Below, piece after piece: positions 26,794-39,008 of a stretch of DNA of 64,000 nucleotides. The stretch is from contig NZ_JAAAUC010000002.1 of NCBI RefSeq assembly GCF_009908165.1, positions 248,001-312,000 of the forward strand. Direction: 5' to 3'. The notes under the pieces are model-generated. The model was not told where the DNA came from, did not search any database, and saw only the letters and a program-made list of their open reading frames with translations. The position numbers were made by a program, and so were the translations under genes. Numbering within the stretch: position 1 is the stretch's first letter; each line of letters opens with the position of its first letter. This stretch comes from Frigidibacter albus (GTDB lineage: Bacteria > Pseudomonadota > Alphaproteobacteria > Rhodobacterales > Rhodobacteraceae).

Positions 26794-28086
26794 TCAGGCC
26801 AGCCCGCCCTCTGCGGTGATCCGGGTCTTGCCGCCCAGCCAGGGGTGCAGCGCCTCGGGCAGATCGACGGACCCGTCCGCCTGCTGGCCATTCTCCAGCA
26901 CCGCGATCAGGCAGCGGCCCACCGCAAGGCCCGATCCGTTCAGCGTATGAACGAAGTCGGGCTTGCCGCCATCGGCCGGCTTCAGCCGCGCATTCATCCG
27001 CCGCGCCTGGAAGGCTCCGCAGTTGGAGACCGACGAGATTTCGCGGTAGGTAGCCTGCCCCGGCAGCCAGACCTCGAGGTCATGGGTCTTGATCGCGCCA
27101 AAGCCGATATCGCCGGTGCAGAGCACCACGGTGCGATAGGGCAGGCCCAGCTTCTCCAGGATCGCCTCGGCGCAGCGGGTCATGCGGTCATGCTCGGCGG
27201 CCGACTCCTCGGGCTTCGTGATCGACACCATCTCGACCTTCTCGAACTGGTGCTGGCGCAGCATCCCGGCGGTATCGCGGCCCGCCGAGCCAGCTTCCGA
27301 CCGGAAGCACTGGGTGTGTGCGACGTAGCGGCGGGGCAGGGAGGCCTCTGCCACCGTCTCGCCATGCACGATGTTGGTCAGCGTCACCTCGGCGGTCGGG
27401 ACCAGCCACCAGCCATTTGTGGTCTCATAGCTGTCCTCGCCGAATTTCGGCAGCTGGCCGGTGCCCAGCATCATCTCGGGCTTGACCAGAACCGGGGTCC
27501 AGGTCTCGGTCAGGCCGTGATCTGTGATGTGGGTGTCGAGCATGAACTGCGCCAGTGCCCGTTGCAGCCGCGCCACCGCGCCCGACAGCACGACGAAGCG
27601 GCTGCCGGAAAGTTTGGCGGCGGTCTCGAAATCCATCCCGGATTGCACGGCGGGCAGCTGGTAATGCTCCAGCGGCGTGAAGTCGAAGGCGCGCGGTGTA
27701 CCCCCGCGGCGGATCTCGACATTGCCGGCTTCGTCCTCGCCGTCCGGCACATCGGCGGCGGGCAGGTTGGGGAGGCTCATCAGCAGATCGCGCAGCGCGG
27801 CATCGTCGGCCTTGGCGGCCTCGTTCAGCTGCGCCATCTCGGCCTTGGTCTCGGCCACCAGCGCGCGCAGGCGTTCGAACTCGGCATCGTCGCCGCGGGC
27901 CTTGGCGGCGCCCACATCCCTGGAGGCGGCGTTCTGCGCGGCCTGCGCGGTTTCGGCAGCCAGGATCTTGGCGCGGCGCGCCTCGTCCAGCGCCAGCACC
28001 TGCGACGACAGCCCGGACAGGCCCCGCCGCGACAGGGCGGCGTCGAAGGCTGCGGGGTTTTCGCGGATCGCGCGGATGTCGTGCAT
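26794..28086 (-). CDS. serS: seryl-tRNA synthetase
   Basis: The 430-aa enzyme charges tRNA-Ser. The N-terminal coiled-coil arm spans about residues 25-105 (rich in A, E, K and R). Class II motif 2 is seen in [29 protein letters not shown], and motif 3 in [18 protein letters not shown] 28086 begins [11 protein letters not shown], the standard serS start; the upstream extension to 28131 is not conserved-looking. It is divergent from yajC. Confidence 0.96.
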   Translation of the reverse strand: MHDIRAIRENPAAFDAALSRRGLSGLSSQVLALDEARRAKILAAETAQAAQNAASRDVGAAKARGDDAEFERLRALVAETKAEMAQLNEAAKADDAALRDLLMSLPNLPAADVPDGEDEAGNVEIRRGGTPRAFDFTPLEHYQLPAVQSGMDFETAAKLSGSRFVVLSGAVARLQRALAQFMLDTHITDHGLTETWTPVLVKPEMMLGTGQLPKFGEDSYETTNGWWLVPTAEVTLTNIVHGETVAEASLPRRYVAHTQCFRSEAGSAGRDTAGMLRQHQFEKVEMVSITKPEESAAEHDRMTRCAEAILEKLGLPYRTVVLCTGDIGFGAIKTHDLEVWLPGQATYREISSVSNCGAFQARRMNARLKPADGGKPDFVHTLNGSGLAVGRCLIAVLENGQQADGSVDLPEALHPWLGGKTRITAEGGLA

Positions 28087-28301
28087 GATGATCACCTTGG
28101 GTTTGTCGGCACCGGACCGTTGCAGGGGCACCGGGCGCCCCCCATATGCCCCATCGGCACGGGGTTTTGAACCGGGAAATGCGGTGACCTGTGCTTGTCA
28201 AGGACAGGGGGCACAGCTAGGGTGCCGCCGACTTTCCGGGCAGATTTGCCCCAATGATAGCCGGGCGGTGCCAAGCCGTCCCCGACACCAGAGGAAGACA
28301 G

Positions 28302-28649
28302 ATGTTCGTGACTCCCGCCTTTGCCCAGGCCGCCGGTGGCGGCGGTGGCGCTGCCAGCGCCATCACCCAGTTCATCCCGCTGATCCTGATCTTCGCGATC
28401 ATGTATTTCCTGCTGATCCGCCCGCAGCAAAAGAAGCTGAAGGATCACCGCGCCATGGTCGAGGCGGTGCGCCGCGGCGATACCGTGATCACGCAAGGCG
28501 GGATCATCGGCAAGATCTCCAAGGTCAAGGAAGATGGCGAGCTGGAAGTCGAGATTGCCGAGGGCGTGAAGGTTCGCATCGTGCGCGCCACCATCGCGCA
28601 GGTCGTGTCGAAGACCGAACCGGCCTCCACCGCCGCGAACACCAACTGA
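28302..28649 (+). CDS. yajC: preprotein translocase accessory protein YajC
   Basis: This 115-aa protein has a single membrane helix (FIPLILIFAIMYFLLI) followed by RPQQKKLKDHRAMVEAV and GDTVITQGGIIGKI, the YajC signature. YajC associates with SecDF at the SecYEG channel. ATG 28302 follows GAGGAAG. It leads the yajC-secD-secF unit and has an eight-base gap to secD. Confidence 0.95.
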   Translation: MFVTPAFAQAAGGGGGAASAITQFIPLILIFAIMYFLLIRPQQKKLKDHRAMVEAVRRGDTVITQGGIIGKISKVKEDGELEVEIAEGVKVRIVRATIAQVVSKTEPASTAANTN

Positions 28650-28657
28650 GCACCTGA

Positions 28658-30322
28658 ATGCTGCACATCCCCCTCTGGAAGCGGGTCATCATCCTGGGGC
28701 TCGTCGGCCTCGGGCTGCTGACCGCGATGCCCAACCTGTTCTACGCCCGCGTGGAAGCCCATAATGACGCGGTGGCGCAGATCGAGGCCTCTGGGGTGGA
28801 AACCCCCGAGCTGGTCGCGGCCCGCGATGCCTGGCCGTCCTGGCTGCCCTCGGGGCTGGTCAATCTGGGGCTGGACCTGAGGGGGGGTGCGCATCTGCTG
28901 GCCGAAGTCCAGGTCGCCGATGTCTACAAGGACCGGATGGACGGGCTTTGGCCCGAGCTGCGCGACGCGCTGCGGGCCGAGCGGGCGACCGTCGGCACCG
29001 TGCGCCGCGCGGCCTCGGATCCGGGGGAACTGCGGGTGCAGATCTCGCAGCCCGAGGGGATGGCCCGCGCCGTGGAAGTGGCGCGGACGCTGGCCAGCCC
29101 GGTCGTCAGCCTGACCGGCATCGGGGAGACCGACCTTGAGGTGACGGGATCGGGCGATACCCTGACCATCGCCCTGACCGAGGCGGAACGCACCGCCACC
29201 GACGACCGCACCATGCAGCAAAGCGTGGAAATCGTCCGCCGCCGGGTCGACGAGGTCGGCACCCGCGAGCCGACGATCCAGCGCCAGGGCGAGGACCGGG
29301 TGTTGATCCAGGTTCCCGGCATCGGCTCGGCCGCGGAACTCAAGGCGTTGATCGGCACCACCGCGCGGCTGACCTTCCAGCCGGTGATCAGCCGCGGTTC
29401 GGATGCCAGCGCCTCTCCGGGGCTTGGCAATGTGCTGTTGCCCGCCGCGGATGAGCAGGGCGTGTTCTATGTGCTGGAGCAATCCCCCGTCGTCTCGGGC
29501 GAGGAGCTGGTCGATGCGCGGCCCGATTTCGACCAGAACGGCCGCCCCGCGGTCAGCTTCCGCTTCAACCCGACCGGGGCGCGCAAGTTCGGCGATTACA
29601 CGGCCGAGAATATCGGCCAGCTGTTCGCCATCGTGCTCGATGACGAGGTTATCTCGGCCCCGCAGATCCAGAGCCATATTCCCGGCGGATCGGGCATCAT
29701 CACCGGCAGCTTCAGTGTAGAGGAATCGACCAACCTTGCCGTGCTGCTGCGCGCAGGGGCCTTGCCGGCCGAGATGACCTTCCTTGAGGAACGCACCGTC
29801 GGCCCCGAACTGGGGCAGGACAGCATCGACGCCGGCCGTATCGCCAGCATGGTCGGGCTGGCGGCAGTGGTCTTGATGGTCGTGGCAAGCTATGGCCTGT
29901 TCGGGGTCTTCGCCAGTGTCACGTTGATCTTCAACATCGGCATGATCTTCGGCCTGCTGTCGGTGATCGGCGGCACGCTGACGCTGCCGGGCATCGCCGG
30001 GATCGTGCTGACCATCGGCATGGCGGTCGATGCCAACGTGCTGGTGTTCGAGCGGATCCGGGAAGAGCTGAAGACGGCCAAGGGCCCGGCCCGCGCCATC
30101 GAGCTGGGGTATGAAAAGGCGATGTCGGCGATCATCGACGCGAATATCACCACCTTCATCGTCGCCTCGATCCTGTTCTTCGTGGGTGCCGGCCCGGTGC
30201 GCGGCTTCGCCGTGACGCTGGCCATCGGCATTATCACATCGGTCTTCACCGCGCTGTTCGTCACGCGGGTGCTGGTCGCGGCCTGGTTCCACTGGCGCCG
30301 GCCGAAAACCATCATCGTATAG
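28658..30322 (+). CDS. secD: protein translocase subunit SecD
   Basis: This 554-aa inner-membrane protein has an N-terminal helix, a large periplasmic domain with the GLDLRGGAHLL motif (D1) near residue 72, and five C-terminal helices carrying TIGMAVDANVLVFERIREEL. SecD with SecF uses the proton gradient to pull exported proteins out of SecYEG. The length is within the alphaproteobacterial range. It is followed 12 bases later by secF. Confidence 0.96.
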   Translation: MLHIPLWKRVIILGLVGLGLLTAMPNLFYARVEAHNDAVAQIEASGVETPELVAARDAWPSWLPSGLVNLGLDLRGGAHLLAEVQVADVYKDRMDGLWPELRDALRAERATVGTVRRAASDPGELRVQISQPEGMARAVEVARTLASPVVSLTGIGETDLEVTGSGDTLTIALTEAERTATDDRTMQQSVEIVRRRVDEVGTREPTIQRQGEDRVLIQVPGIGSAAELKALIGTTARLTFQPVISRGSDASASPGLGNVLLPAADEQGVFYVLEQSPVVSGEELVDARPDFDQNGRPAVSFRFNPTGARKFGDYTAENIGQLFAIVLDDEVISAPQIQSHIPGGSGIITGSFSVEESTNLAVLLRAGALPAEMTFLEERTVGPELGQDSIDAGRIASMVGLAAVVLMVVASYGLFGVFASVTLIFNIGMIFGLLSVIGGTLTLPGIAGIVLTIGMAVDANVLVFERIREELKTAKGPARAIELGYEKAMSAIIDANITTFIVASILFFVGAGPVRGFAVTLAIGIITSVFTALFVTRVLVAAWFHWRRPKTIIV

Positions 30323-30334
30323 GGGACCAGAACC

Positions 30335-31312
30335 ATGGCATTCCGTCTGAAACTCGTCCCCGACGTCACGCATTTCGACTTCTTCAAGCAACAGCGCTAC
30401 ACGTTCGGCGCCTCGGTCGTGGCAGTCATTGCCTCGATCCTGCTTTGGGCGATCATGGGCCTGAACTTCGGCATCGACTTCCAGGGCGGCACCACCATCC
30501 GCTCGGAAGGCACGCAGGAAGTGGATATCGGTGCCTACCGCACCGCCATTGCGCCCGTCACGCAGGGCGACGTGCTGATCACCGAAGTGTTCGACCCCAC
30601 CTTCGGCGAGGGCCGCAACGTGGCGATGATCCGCCTGCAGGCGCAGGAGGGCATGGAAAGCGTGACCCCCGAAACCATCGCGGCAGTGGAGGCGGCGCTG
30701 CAGACGGTAGACCCCTCCATCACGTTCCCGTCCGTCGAATCGGTCGGCCCCAAGGTCTCGGGCGAGCTGATCTGGACTGCGATCATGGCGGTCATGGCGG
30801 CGACGGGGGCGATCCTGGTCTATATCTGGCTGCGCTTCGAATGGCAGTTCGCGGTCGGCGCCGTGGCGGCGCTGGTGCATGACGTGGTCATCACCATCGG
30901 CATCTTCGCGCTGCTGCAGATCCGCTTCGACCTGTCGATCATCGCGGCGCTGCTGACCATCCTTGGCTATTCGATCAACGACACGGTGGTGGTCTTCGAC
31001 CGGCTGCGCGAGAACCTGATCAAGTTCAAGACCATGCCGCTGCGCGAGGTGATGAACATTTCGGTCAACGAGACGCTCAGCCGGACGGTGATGACCTCTG
31101 GCACCACGCTGGTGGCGCTGATCGCGCTGCTGGCGCTTGGCGGCGACGTGATCCGCGGCTTTGTCTTCGCCATCGCCTTCGGCATCGTCATCGGCACCTA
31201 TTCCTCGGTCTTCGTGGCCAAGAACATCGTGCTGTGGCTGGGGATCAAACGCGACTGGTCCAAGCCGACCGATGGCCCCGGCGGCACCCAGTTCGCCACC
31301 TCGGAGAAGTGA
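30335..31312 (+). CDS. secF: protein translocase subunit SecF
   Basis: The 325-aa product has six helices, the GIDFQGGTTI motif near residue 50 and GYSINDTVVVFDRLREN in the conserved C-terminal block. It forms the SecDF complex. secD and secF stay as separate genes here. The next gene, of the Mth938 family, begins one base after its stop. Confidence 0.96.
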   Translation: MAFRLKLVPDVTHFDFFKQQRYTFGASVVAVIASILLWAIMGLNFGIDFQGGTTIRSEGTQEVDIGAYRTAIAPVTQGDVLITEVFDPTFGEGRNVAMIRLQAQEGMESVTPETIAAVEAALQTVDPSITFPSVESVGPKVSGELIWTAIMAVMAATGAILVYIWLRFEWQFAVGAVAALVHDVVITIGIFALLQIRFDLSIIAALLTILGYSINDTVVVFDRLRENLIKFKTMPLREVMNISVNETLSRTVMTSGTTLVALIALLALGGDVIRGFVFAIAFGIVIGTYSSVFVAKNIVLWLGIKRDWSKPTDGPGGTQFATSEK

Positions 31313-31313
31313 C

Positions 31314-31682
31314 ATGCGCCTGAACGAGGCCAGCTTTGGCGGCGCGGCGGCGGTCGAGGGCTATGGCCCCGGCTTCTTCCGCGCCGGCGGGGCAGTCTGG
31401 CAGGGCGCGATCCTGATCCGGCCCGAGGGCGTGACCCCTTGGGGCGGGTTGGACGACGCCGCGCCGCTGCTGGCGCTGGCGGGGCAGGTGGACGTGCTGT
31501 TTCTTGGGCTGGGGTCCGAGGTCGCCCATGCGCCGCGCGCCCTGCGCGAGGCGCTGGAGGCGGCGGGCGTGGGGCTGGAGCCGATGTCCTCCCCCGCCGC
31601 CGCGCGCACCTACAACGTGCTGCTGTCCGAAGGCCGCCGCATTGCCGCGGCGATGTTGCCGGTCACCACGACCGGGGCCTGA
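31314..31682 (+). CDS. Mth938 domain protein (DUF498/NDUFAF3-like)
   Basis: This 122-aa soluble protein shows the family's [13 protein letters not shown] start, LFLGLGSE in the middle and [20 protein letters not shown] at the end. The human relative NDUFAF3 helps assemble respiratory complex I; the bacterial function is unproven. It abuts secF with a one-base gap and so is co-transcribed. The gene order secD-secF-Mth938-ccmA is one I associate with Rhodobacterales. Confidence 0.87.
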   Translation: MRLNEASFGGAAAVEGYGPGFFRAGGAVWQGAILIRPEGVTPWGGLDDAAPLLALAGQVDVLFLGLGSEVAHAPRALREALEAAGVGLEPMSSPAAARTYNVLLSEGRRIAAAMLPVTTTGA

Positions 31683-31725
31683 TGCCGCACTTCCCGCCTG
31701 CCGCGCGTTGGGCTATGGCAGGGCG

Positions 31726-32373
31726 ATGAACGCGCACCTGACCGTCACCGACCTTGCCATCCGCCGTGGGGGCATCCCCGTGCTGGAGGGTGTCAGCTTC
31801 ACCTTGCAACCGGGGCGGGCGCTGGTGCTGCGCGGGCCCAACGGCGTCGGCAAGACCACCTTGCTGCGCACGCTGGCGGGGCTGCAACCGCCCCTCGCTG
31901 GCACCATTTCCATGCCCCCCGATGCCATCGCCTATTCCGGCCATGCCGACGGGCTGAAGGCGACGCTTTCAGTCACCGAGAACCTGAGCTTCTGGGCGGC
32001 GATCTACGGCACCGGCGGTTTCGCCCCGGTGCTGGAGGCGATGAACCTCGAGGCGCTGCAAGGCCGGTTGGCGGGCTCGCTGTCGGCCGGGCAGAAGCGG
32101 CGGCTGGGGCTGGCGCGGCTCTTGGTCTCGGGCCGGCCGATCTGGATGCTGGATGAACCCACCGTCTCGCTCGATGCTGCCTCGGTGGCCCTCTTTGCAC
32201 AGGCGGTGCGGGCGCATCTGGCCGGCGGAGGCGCGGCGCTGATGGCCACCCATATCGACCTTGGCATCGCCGAGGCGGAGGTGCTGGACCTTGCCCCTTT
32301 CAAGGCCCGTCCCTCGACCGCAGGCGGCAATGCAGGCGGGCGCGGCCGCGAATTCGATGAGGCCTTTGCATGA
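31726..32373 (+). CDS. ccmA: cytochrome c biogenesis ATPase CcmA
   Basis: The 215-aa ABC ATPase has Walker A GPNGVGKT (residues 37-44), signature LSAGQKRR and Walker B IWMLDEPT. With CcmB, CcmC and CcmD it releases haem-loaded CcmE for cytochrome c maturation. The ATG at 31726 follows CAGGGCG. The ORF can be read further upstream but the family start fits here. Its stop overlaps the ccmB ATG (ATGA). Confidence 0.94.
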   Translation: MNAHLTVTDLAIRRGGIPVLEGVSFTLQPGRALVLRGPNGVGKTTLLRTLAGLQPPLAGTISMPPDAIAYSGHADGLKATLSVTENLSFWAAIYGTGGFAPVLEAMNLEALQGRLAGSLSAGQKRRLGLARLLVSGRPIWMLDEPTVSLDAASVALFAQAVRAHLAGGGAALMATHIDLGIAEAEVLDLAPFKARPSTAGGNAGGRGREFDEAFA

Positions 32374-33026
32374 TCGCCCTGCTGCTGCGCGACCTGCGCC
32401 TTGCGATCCGCGCGGGCGGGGGATTCGGCCTGGGCCTTGCGTTCTTCCTGATCGTCACCGTGCTGGTGCCCTTCGGCGTCGGCCCCGAGGGCGGCACGCT
32501 GGCAAAGATCGCGCCCGGCATCCTCTGGGTCGGCGCGCTGCTGGCCTGCCTTCTGTCGCTGGACCGGATCTTCGCACTGGATTTCGAGGATGGCTCGCTG
32601 GACCTGCTGGCCACCGCCCCGATTCCGCTGGAGGCGGTGGTGACGATGAAGGCCGCCGCGCATTGGCTGACGACCGGCCTGCCGCTGGTGGTCGCCGCGC
32701 CGGTGTTCGGGGTGCTCTTGAACCTGCAGGGCGAGGGCTTCTTCTGGCTGACCGTGTCCCTCGCGCTCGGCACGCCCGCTTTGTCGGTGATCGGCACCTT
32801 CGGCGCGGCGCTGACCGTCGGGCTCAAGCGCGGCGGCCTCTTGCTGTCGTTGCTGGTGCTGCCGCTCTACGTGCCCACCCTGATCTTCGGCGCCGAAACC
32901 GTCCGCCGCGGCACCGAGGGGATGGAGACCGGCGCGCCGCTGATGCTGCTGGCCGGGATCACCGCCGCCTCGGTCGCGCTGTTGCCCTTCGCCTCGGCCG
33001 CCGCGATCCGCGTCAACTTGCGCTAG
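32370..33026 (+). CDS. ccmB: haem exporter membrane protein CcmB
   Basis: This 218-aa protein has six membrane helices and the typical start [15 protein letters not shown], followed by [20 protein letters not shown]. It is the permease partner of CcmA. The start overlaps the ccmA stop, so translation is coupled. Confidence 0.95.
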   Translation: MIALLLRDLRLAIRAGGGFGLGLAFFLIVTVLVPFGVGPEGGTLAKIAPGILWVGALLACLLSLDRIFALDFEDGSLDLLATAPIPLEAVVTMKAAAHWLTTGLPLVVAAPVFGVLLNLQGEGFFWLTVSLALGTPALSVIGTFGAALTVGLKRGGLLLSLLVLPLYVPTLIFGAETVRRGTEGMETGAPLMLLAGITAASVALLPFASAAAIRVNLR

Positions 33027-33080
33027 GGCCACACGCGATATTCAGTTGAGCCCGCCAACCAGAGAAAGTAGCTAATCCCC

Positions 33081-33809
33081 ATGTCGATCTGGGAATACGC
33101 CAATCCGAAGAAGTTCATGCAGACCTCGGCCTGGGCCTTGCCCTGGGTGACGGGGCTGGCCGTCGTTGCGCTGGTGGGCGGGCTGATCTGGGGGTTCTTC
33201 TTCACGCCCGATGATTACAAGCAGGGCTCGACCGTCAAGATCATCTATATCCACGTCCCCTCGGCGATGATGGCGATCAACGCCTGGGTGATGATGCTGG
33301 TCGCCTCGTTGATCTGGATCATCCGCCGCCACCATGTCTCGGCGCTGGCCGCCAAGGCTGCGGCGCCGATCGGGATGACCATGACGCTGATCGCCCTCTT
33401 TACCGGGGCGATCTGGGGCCAGCCGATGTGGGGCACTTGGTGGGCCTGGGATCCGCGGCTGACCTCGTTCCTGATCCTGTTCCTGTTCTACCTTGGCTAT
33501 ATCGCGCTGTGGGAGGCGATCGATGATCCCGACACCGCGGCCGACCTGACCTCGGTGCTGTGCCTTGTCGGCTCGGTCTTCGCGCTGCTCAGCCGCTATG
33601 CGGTGAACTTCTGGAACCAGGGCCTGCATCAGGAGGCCTCGCTGTCGATGGATGCCGAGGAGAATGTCGCCGATGTGTTCTGGTATCCGCTGCTCGTGTG
33701 CATCGCGGGCTTTGTGCTGCTGTTCGTGACATTGGTGCTGATCCGGACCCGGACCGAGATCCGGTCCCGCAGGCTTAAGGCGCTCGAAGCGCGGGAGAGG
33801 ATGGCATGA
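33081..33809 (+). CDS. ccmC: haem-handling membrane protein CcmC
   Basis: The 242-aa protein has six helices and the tryptophan-rich haem loop GTWWAWDPRLT near residues 117-127. Flanking histidines lie in IYIHVPSAMMAINAW and the last periplasmic loop (NQGLHQEASLSMD). CcmC loads haem onto CcmE. The start has only a weak GAGAAAG ribosome site. It overlaps ccmD by four bases. Confidence 0.95.
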   Translation: MSIWEYANPKKFMQTSAWALPWVTGLAVVALVGGLIWGFFFTPDDYKQGSTVKIIYIHVPSAMMAINAWVMMLVASLIWIIRRHHVSALAAKAAAPIGMTMTLIALFTGAIWGQPMWGTWWAWDPRLTSFLILFLFYLGYIALWEAIDDPDTAADLTSVLCLVGSVFALLSRYAVNFWNQGLHQEASLSMDAEENVADVFWYPLLVCIAGFVLLFVTLVLIRTRTEIRSRRLKALEARERMA

Positions 33810-33967
33810 TGCCCGATCTGGGGAAATATGCCGGCACGGTGCTGTCGGCTTATGGCGTGACTCTGGCGCTGCTGGCGGCGCTGGTGCTGCTGTCGCTGTG
33901 GCGCGGCGCAAGGGTGAAACGCGCGCTGGAGGCGCAGGAGCGCCGGATGGGCCGCGGGAATGGCTAA
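33806..33967 (+). CDS. ccmD: haem exporter protein CcmD
   Basis: This 53-aa protein has a short periplasmic start (PDLGKYAGTVLSAYG), one membrane helix of Leu/Ala/Val, and a basic cytosolic tail (RGARVKRALEAQERRMG), the CcmD layout. CcmD stabilises CcmE in the CcmABCD complex. It starts inside the ccmC stop (ATGA) and ends 8 bases inside ccmG, so the three genes are tightly coupled. A second ATG follows the first immediately. Confidence 0.9.
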   Translation: MMPDLGKYAGTVLSAYGVTLALLAALVLLSLWRGARVKRALEAQERRMGRGNG

Positions 33968-34499
33968 AATCTCGCCGCTGCTGATGCTGCCGCCGCTGCT
34001 GTTCGTGGGGCTTGCGGGCATGTTCATCTGGGGCATGAACCGCGAAAACCCGACCCAGCTGCCGACTGCCCTGGCCGGCCAACCCGCGCCGCCCGTGGTG
34101 CTGGAGCCGCTGATGGGGCCGCTGCCGACCGATGCCACCCTGCGCGACGGCGAGGTGAAGCTGGTCAACTACTGGGCCAGCTGGTGCGCGCCCTGCCGGG
34201 TGGAGCATCCCAATCTTCAGGCGCTGGCCGAGGAGGGGGTGGCGATCTACGGCATCAACTACAAGGACGAACCCGCCAAGGCGCTGGCCTTCCTTGAGGA
34301 GCTTGGCAACCCCTATGCCGCCATCGGCGCAGATGCCACCGGCCGCATGGCGCTGGATTGGGGGGTGTACGGCGTGCCGGAAACCTATGTGATCGACGGT
34401 GAGGGAACCATCATCCTGCGCTTTGCCGGGCCGGTGACGCAGCGGGTGATCGAGTCCCAGATCCGCCCGGCGCTGGAGAAGGCGCGCGCGGGGGGGTGA
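33960..34499 (+). CDS. ccmG: thiol-disulfide oxidoreductase CcmG (DsbE)
   Basis: This 179-aa periplasmic thioredoxin is anchored by an N-terminal helix (LLMLPPLLFVGLAGMFIWG). The active site WCAPC is at residues 75-79, followed by the cis-Pro loop VYGVPETYVID. CcmG keeps the haem-binding cysteines of apocytochromes reduced. It overlaps ccmD and ends the ccmABCDG run, with a terminator 36 bases later. Confidence 0.95.
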   Translation: MAKISPLLMLPPLLFVGLAGMFIWGMNRENPTQLPTALAGQPAPPVVLEPLMGPLPTDATLRDGEVKLVNYWASWCAPCRVEHPNLQALAEEGVAIYGINYKDEPAKALAFLEELGNPYAAIGADATGRMALDWGVYGVPETYVIDGEGTIILRFAGPVTQRVIESQIRPALEKARAGG

Positions 34500-34535
34500 C
34501 GCGGCACGAACCGAAAACTCATTGCGCAAAACGAA

Positions 34536-34560
34536 ACGGCCCGGGGTTTCTCCGGGCCGT
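34536..34560 (+). terminator. intrinsic terminator after ccmG
   Basis: ACGGCCCGG and CCGGGCCGT pair perfectly (9 bp) around GGTTTCT, followed by TCGTATTT. Confidence 0.8.
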
Positions 34561-34707
34561 TCGTATTTGGGGCTGCGCCGCATCGCGTGGCGAGGGAGTC
34601 CAACGATCCGCCGTGATTGTGCACCTGCGCCGATCTGGCGAAGGCCATCGCCTTCGCCACAGACCGACCTCGCATCTTGCACCGGACGGCCCCCCAAAGG
34701 GCCCGGC

Positions 34708-34829
34708 CAGCGCCCGCCCTCCCGGCCCGCCCACGGGGCGGGCGTTCTTCGCGGAAACCTTCCACTGGAAGGTTTCTGATCGCTCATCACCCCCTGGCGG
34801 GCGCTTCTCGCCCGCCAGGTCGGGCGCTG
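34708..34829. repeat. 122-bp palindromic element with CAGCGCCCG inverted ends
   Basis: The 9-bp ends are exactly complementary and enclose three perfect hairpins. The end sequence AGCGCCCG and the overall length resemble the 120-bp element at 21108, but the interiors do not align by eye. Confidence 0.45.
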
Positions 34830-34984
34830 CCCTCATTCGGTCTCATGCTGCCAATGGCTCCGGTACCATGCGTCCCGCACGGGCGGGGCGAGACAGTGCC
34901 TCGCCTTTTTCCGCCCGAACCGAGCGGCACCGGCCCCCGCCAGCAGCCCCGCCGGCGCGGGTAAACCGGCCCCCAGAACGACGA

Positions 34985-35008
34985 AAGCGGCCCACAAAGG
35001 GGCCGCTT
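34985..35008 (-). terminator. intrinsic terminator of acnA
   Basis: AAGCGGCCC and GGGCCGCTT form a 9-bp stem around ACAAAG. On the minus strand it is followed by TCGTCGTTCT. It lies 25 bases after the acnA stop. Confidence 0.75.
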
Positions 35009-35032
35009 CCATCCTGTCGCAGTGAGACGGGA

Positions 35033-37804
<2,772 letters not shown>

Positions 37805-38141
37805 GGATGGCTCCCTTTCGCTGGACGAGGAACGGGGTTTAAGCTGCGCCCGTCATGCCGCATCGCCGCGTTCGGATCAAGGGGGATGGGGCAGTTTGTA
37901 TACCACTGTGCACAGAAAAATTCGGGACTGAAAGGAAGAGGGTGCCGTCTGCCCCCTCCTAGCCTGCGGCCAGTCCGAAGGGCGGGGGGGCGCGAAGCCC
38001 CCCTGCGCCGCCGGCCCGCGGGGCAGGGTGATGCTCGAAAGTCGCGCCCGGCCGCGCTCCGCCACCCTCTCAAAACCTTGATTGGCTTTGGCCCCGCCCG
38101 GTCGTTACCAAAGGTGCGACCAAGGGGACCGGAAAATTCAT
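37805..38141. other. 337-bp divergent intergenic interval
   Basis: This gap must carry the promoters of acnA (minus) and the DUF1223 gene (plus). On the minus strand TTGATC at 37875-37880 is a possible -35 element but the -10 is poor. At 37981-38010 a G7-CGCGAA-GCCCCCC palindrome matches the core of the REP-like family without its AT box. No gene is supported. Confidence 0.45.
37981..38010 (+). repeat. REP-like palindrome, partial copy 3
   Basis: GGGGGGGCGCGAAGCCCCCC resembles the core of copy 2 (GGGGGCGCGAAGCCCCC), but the CAAATATCC box is missing. Confidence 0.5.
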
Positions 38142-39005
38142 ATGCGTCGGACGTTCAGTGCCGCCTGCAGCCTCTGGCTGTGGCTTGCCTTTTCAGCGGT
38201 TGCACAGACCGCCATCGATCCTCCGCATCGCAGCGGGCCGGACAGCGGCACCGGCATCGAAAGCTTCTTCCGCAGCTTCCCGAACATGCCCGGCCAGGGC
38301 TTCAGCCTGATGCCGCCCGGCCCGCGCTCGGCTACTGCCGCGCAGGCCCCGCAGCCCACCGCCTTCACCGAATATCACCCGGTGGTGGTCGAGCTTTACA
38401 CCTCGCAGGGCTGCTCCTCCTGCCCGCCCGCCGATGCGCTGCTGGCCGAGATCGCCGGGCGCGATGACGTGATCGCGCTGGCGCTGCATGTGGACTACTG
38501 GGATTACATCGGCTGGGCCGACCGCTTCGCCAAGCCCGGCTTCACCAAGCGCCAGAAGGCCTATGCCCGCGCCGCCGGGGAACATGCGATCTACACCCCG
38601 CAGATGATCGTCGAGGGCTCCGAGCATCTGGTGGGCCTGCGCCCGATGGAGCTGGTGGGGCTGATCGACCAGCACAACGCCGTGCCGAGCCAGATCCGCC
38701 TGTCGCTGGCCCGCGAGGGCGAGGTGCTGCGCATCAAGCTTGAGGCGCAGCCGCCCCTGCCGCAGGGCGCCGTGGTGCAGCTGGTCCGCTACCGCGCCGA
38801 AGAGACGGTGAATATCGAGCATGGCGAGAATGCCGGGCGCGTGGTGCGCTATTCCAACATCGTCACCGATTGGGCGCCGATTGCCGAATGGGATGGCCGC
38901 CAGCCGCTGACGCTCGACGCCAATGCGCCCGGCAGCGACGCCGCCGTGGTGATCGTGCAGGAACAGGGCCCGGGCGCGATCCTCGCCGCTGCCCGCCTTC
39001 GCTGA
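38142..39005 (+). CDS. DUF1223 thioredoxin-like exported protein
   Basis: The 287-aa product has a signal peptide (RRTFSAACSLWLWLAFSAVAQT). It continues with the DUF1223 core VVVELYTSQGCSSCPPADALLAEI, ALHVDYWDYIGW and QMIVEGSEHLVG. The CSSC pair sits where thioredoxin folds place the redox site, so a periplasmic thiol role is plausible but unproven. The ATG at 38142 was chosen because the signal begins there; upstream codons from 38082 look unconserved. Confidence 0.88.
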   Translation: MRRTFSAACSLWLWLAFSAVAQTAIDPPHRSGPDSGTGIESFFRSFPNMPGQGFSLMPPGPRSATAAQAPQPTAFTEYHPVVVELYTSQGCSSCPPADALLAEIAGRDDVIALALHVDYWDYIGWADRFAKPGFTKRQKAYARAAGEHAIYTPQMIVEGSEHLVGLRPMELVGLIDQHNAVPSQIRLSLAREGEVLRIKLEAQPPLPQGAVVQLVRYRAEETVNIEHGENAGRVVRYSNIVTDWAPIAEWDGRQPLTLDANAPGSDAAVVIVQEQGPGAILAAARLR

Positions 39006-39008
39006 CCG

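Larger units (their letters stand above)
34500..35032. other. 533-bp gene-free interval packed with perfect hairpins
   Basis: Between ccmG and acnA I see no credible gene. After the ccmG terminator come GGCGAAGGC/GCCTTCGCC (34637-34658), GCCCGCCC/GGGCGGGC (34725-34743), GAAACCTTCC/GGAAGGTTTC (34754-34776) and CTGGCGGGCG/CGCCCGCCAG (34794-34818). A nested stem follows at 34880-34917: CGGGCGG outside, GGCGAG/CTCGCC inside, with a five-T bulge. CAGCGCCCG at 34708-34716 pairs with CGGGCGCTG at 34821-34829 and encloses three of these hairpins. Confidence 0.6.

Noticed and set aside
28445-31315. 956-codon minus-strand frame opposite secD and secF
   Set aside because: Shadow of SecD/SecF coding sequence with no recognisable domain.
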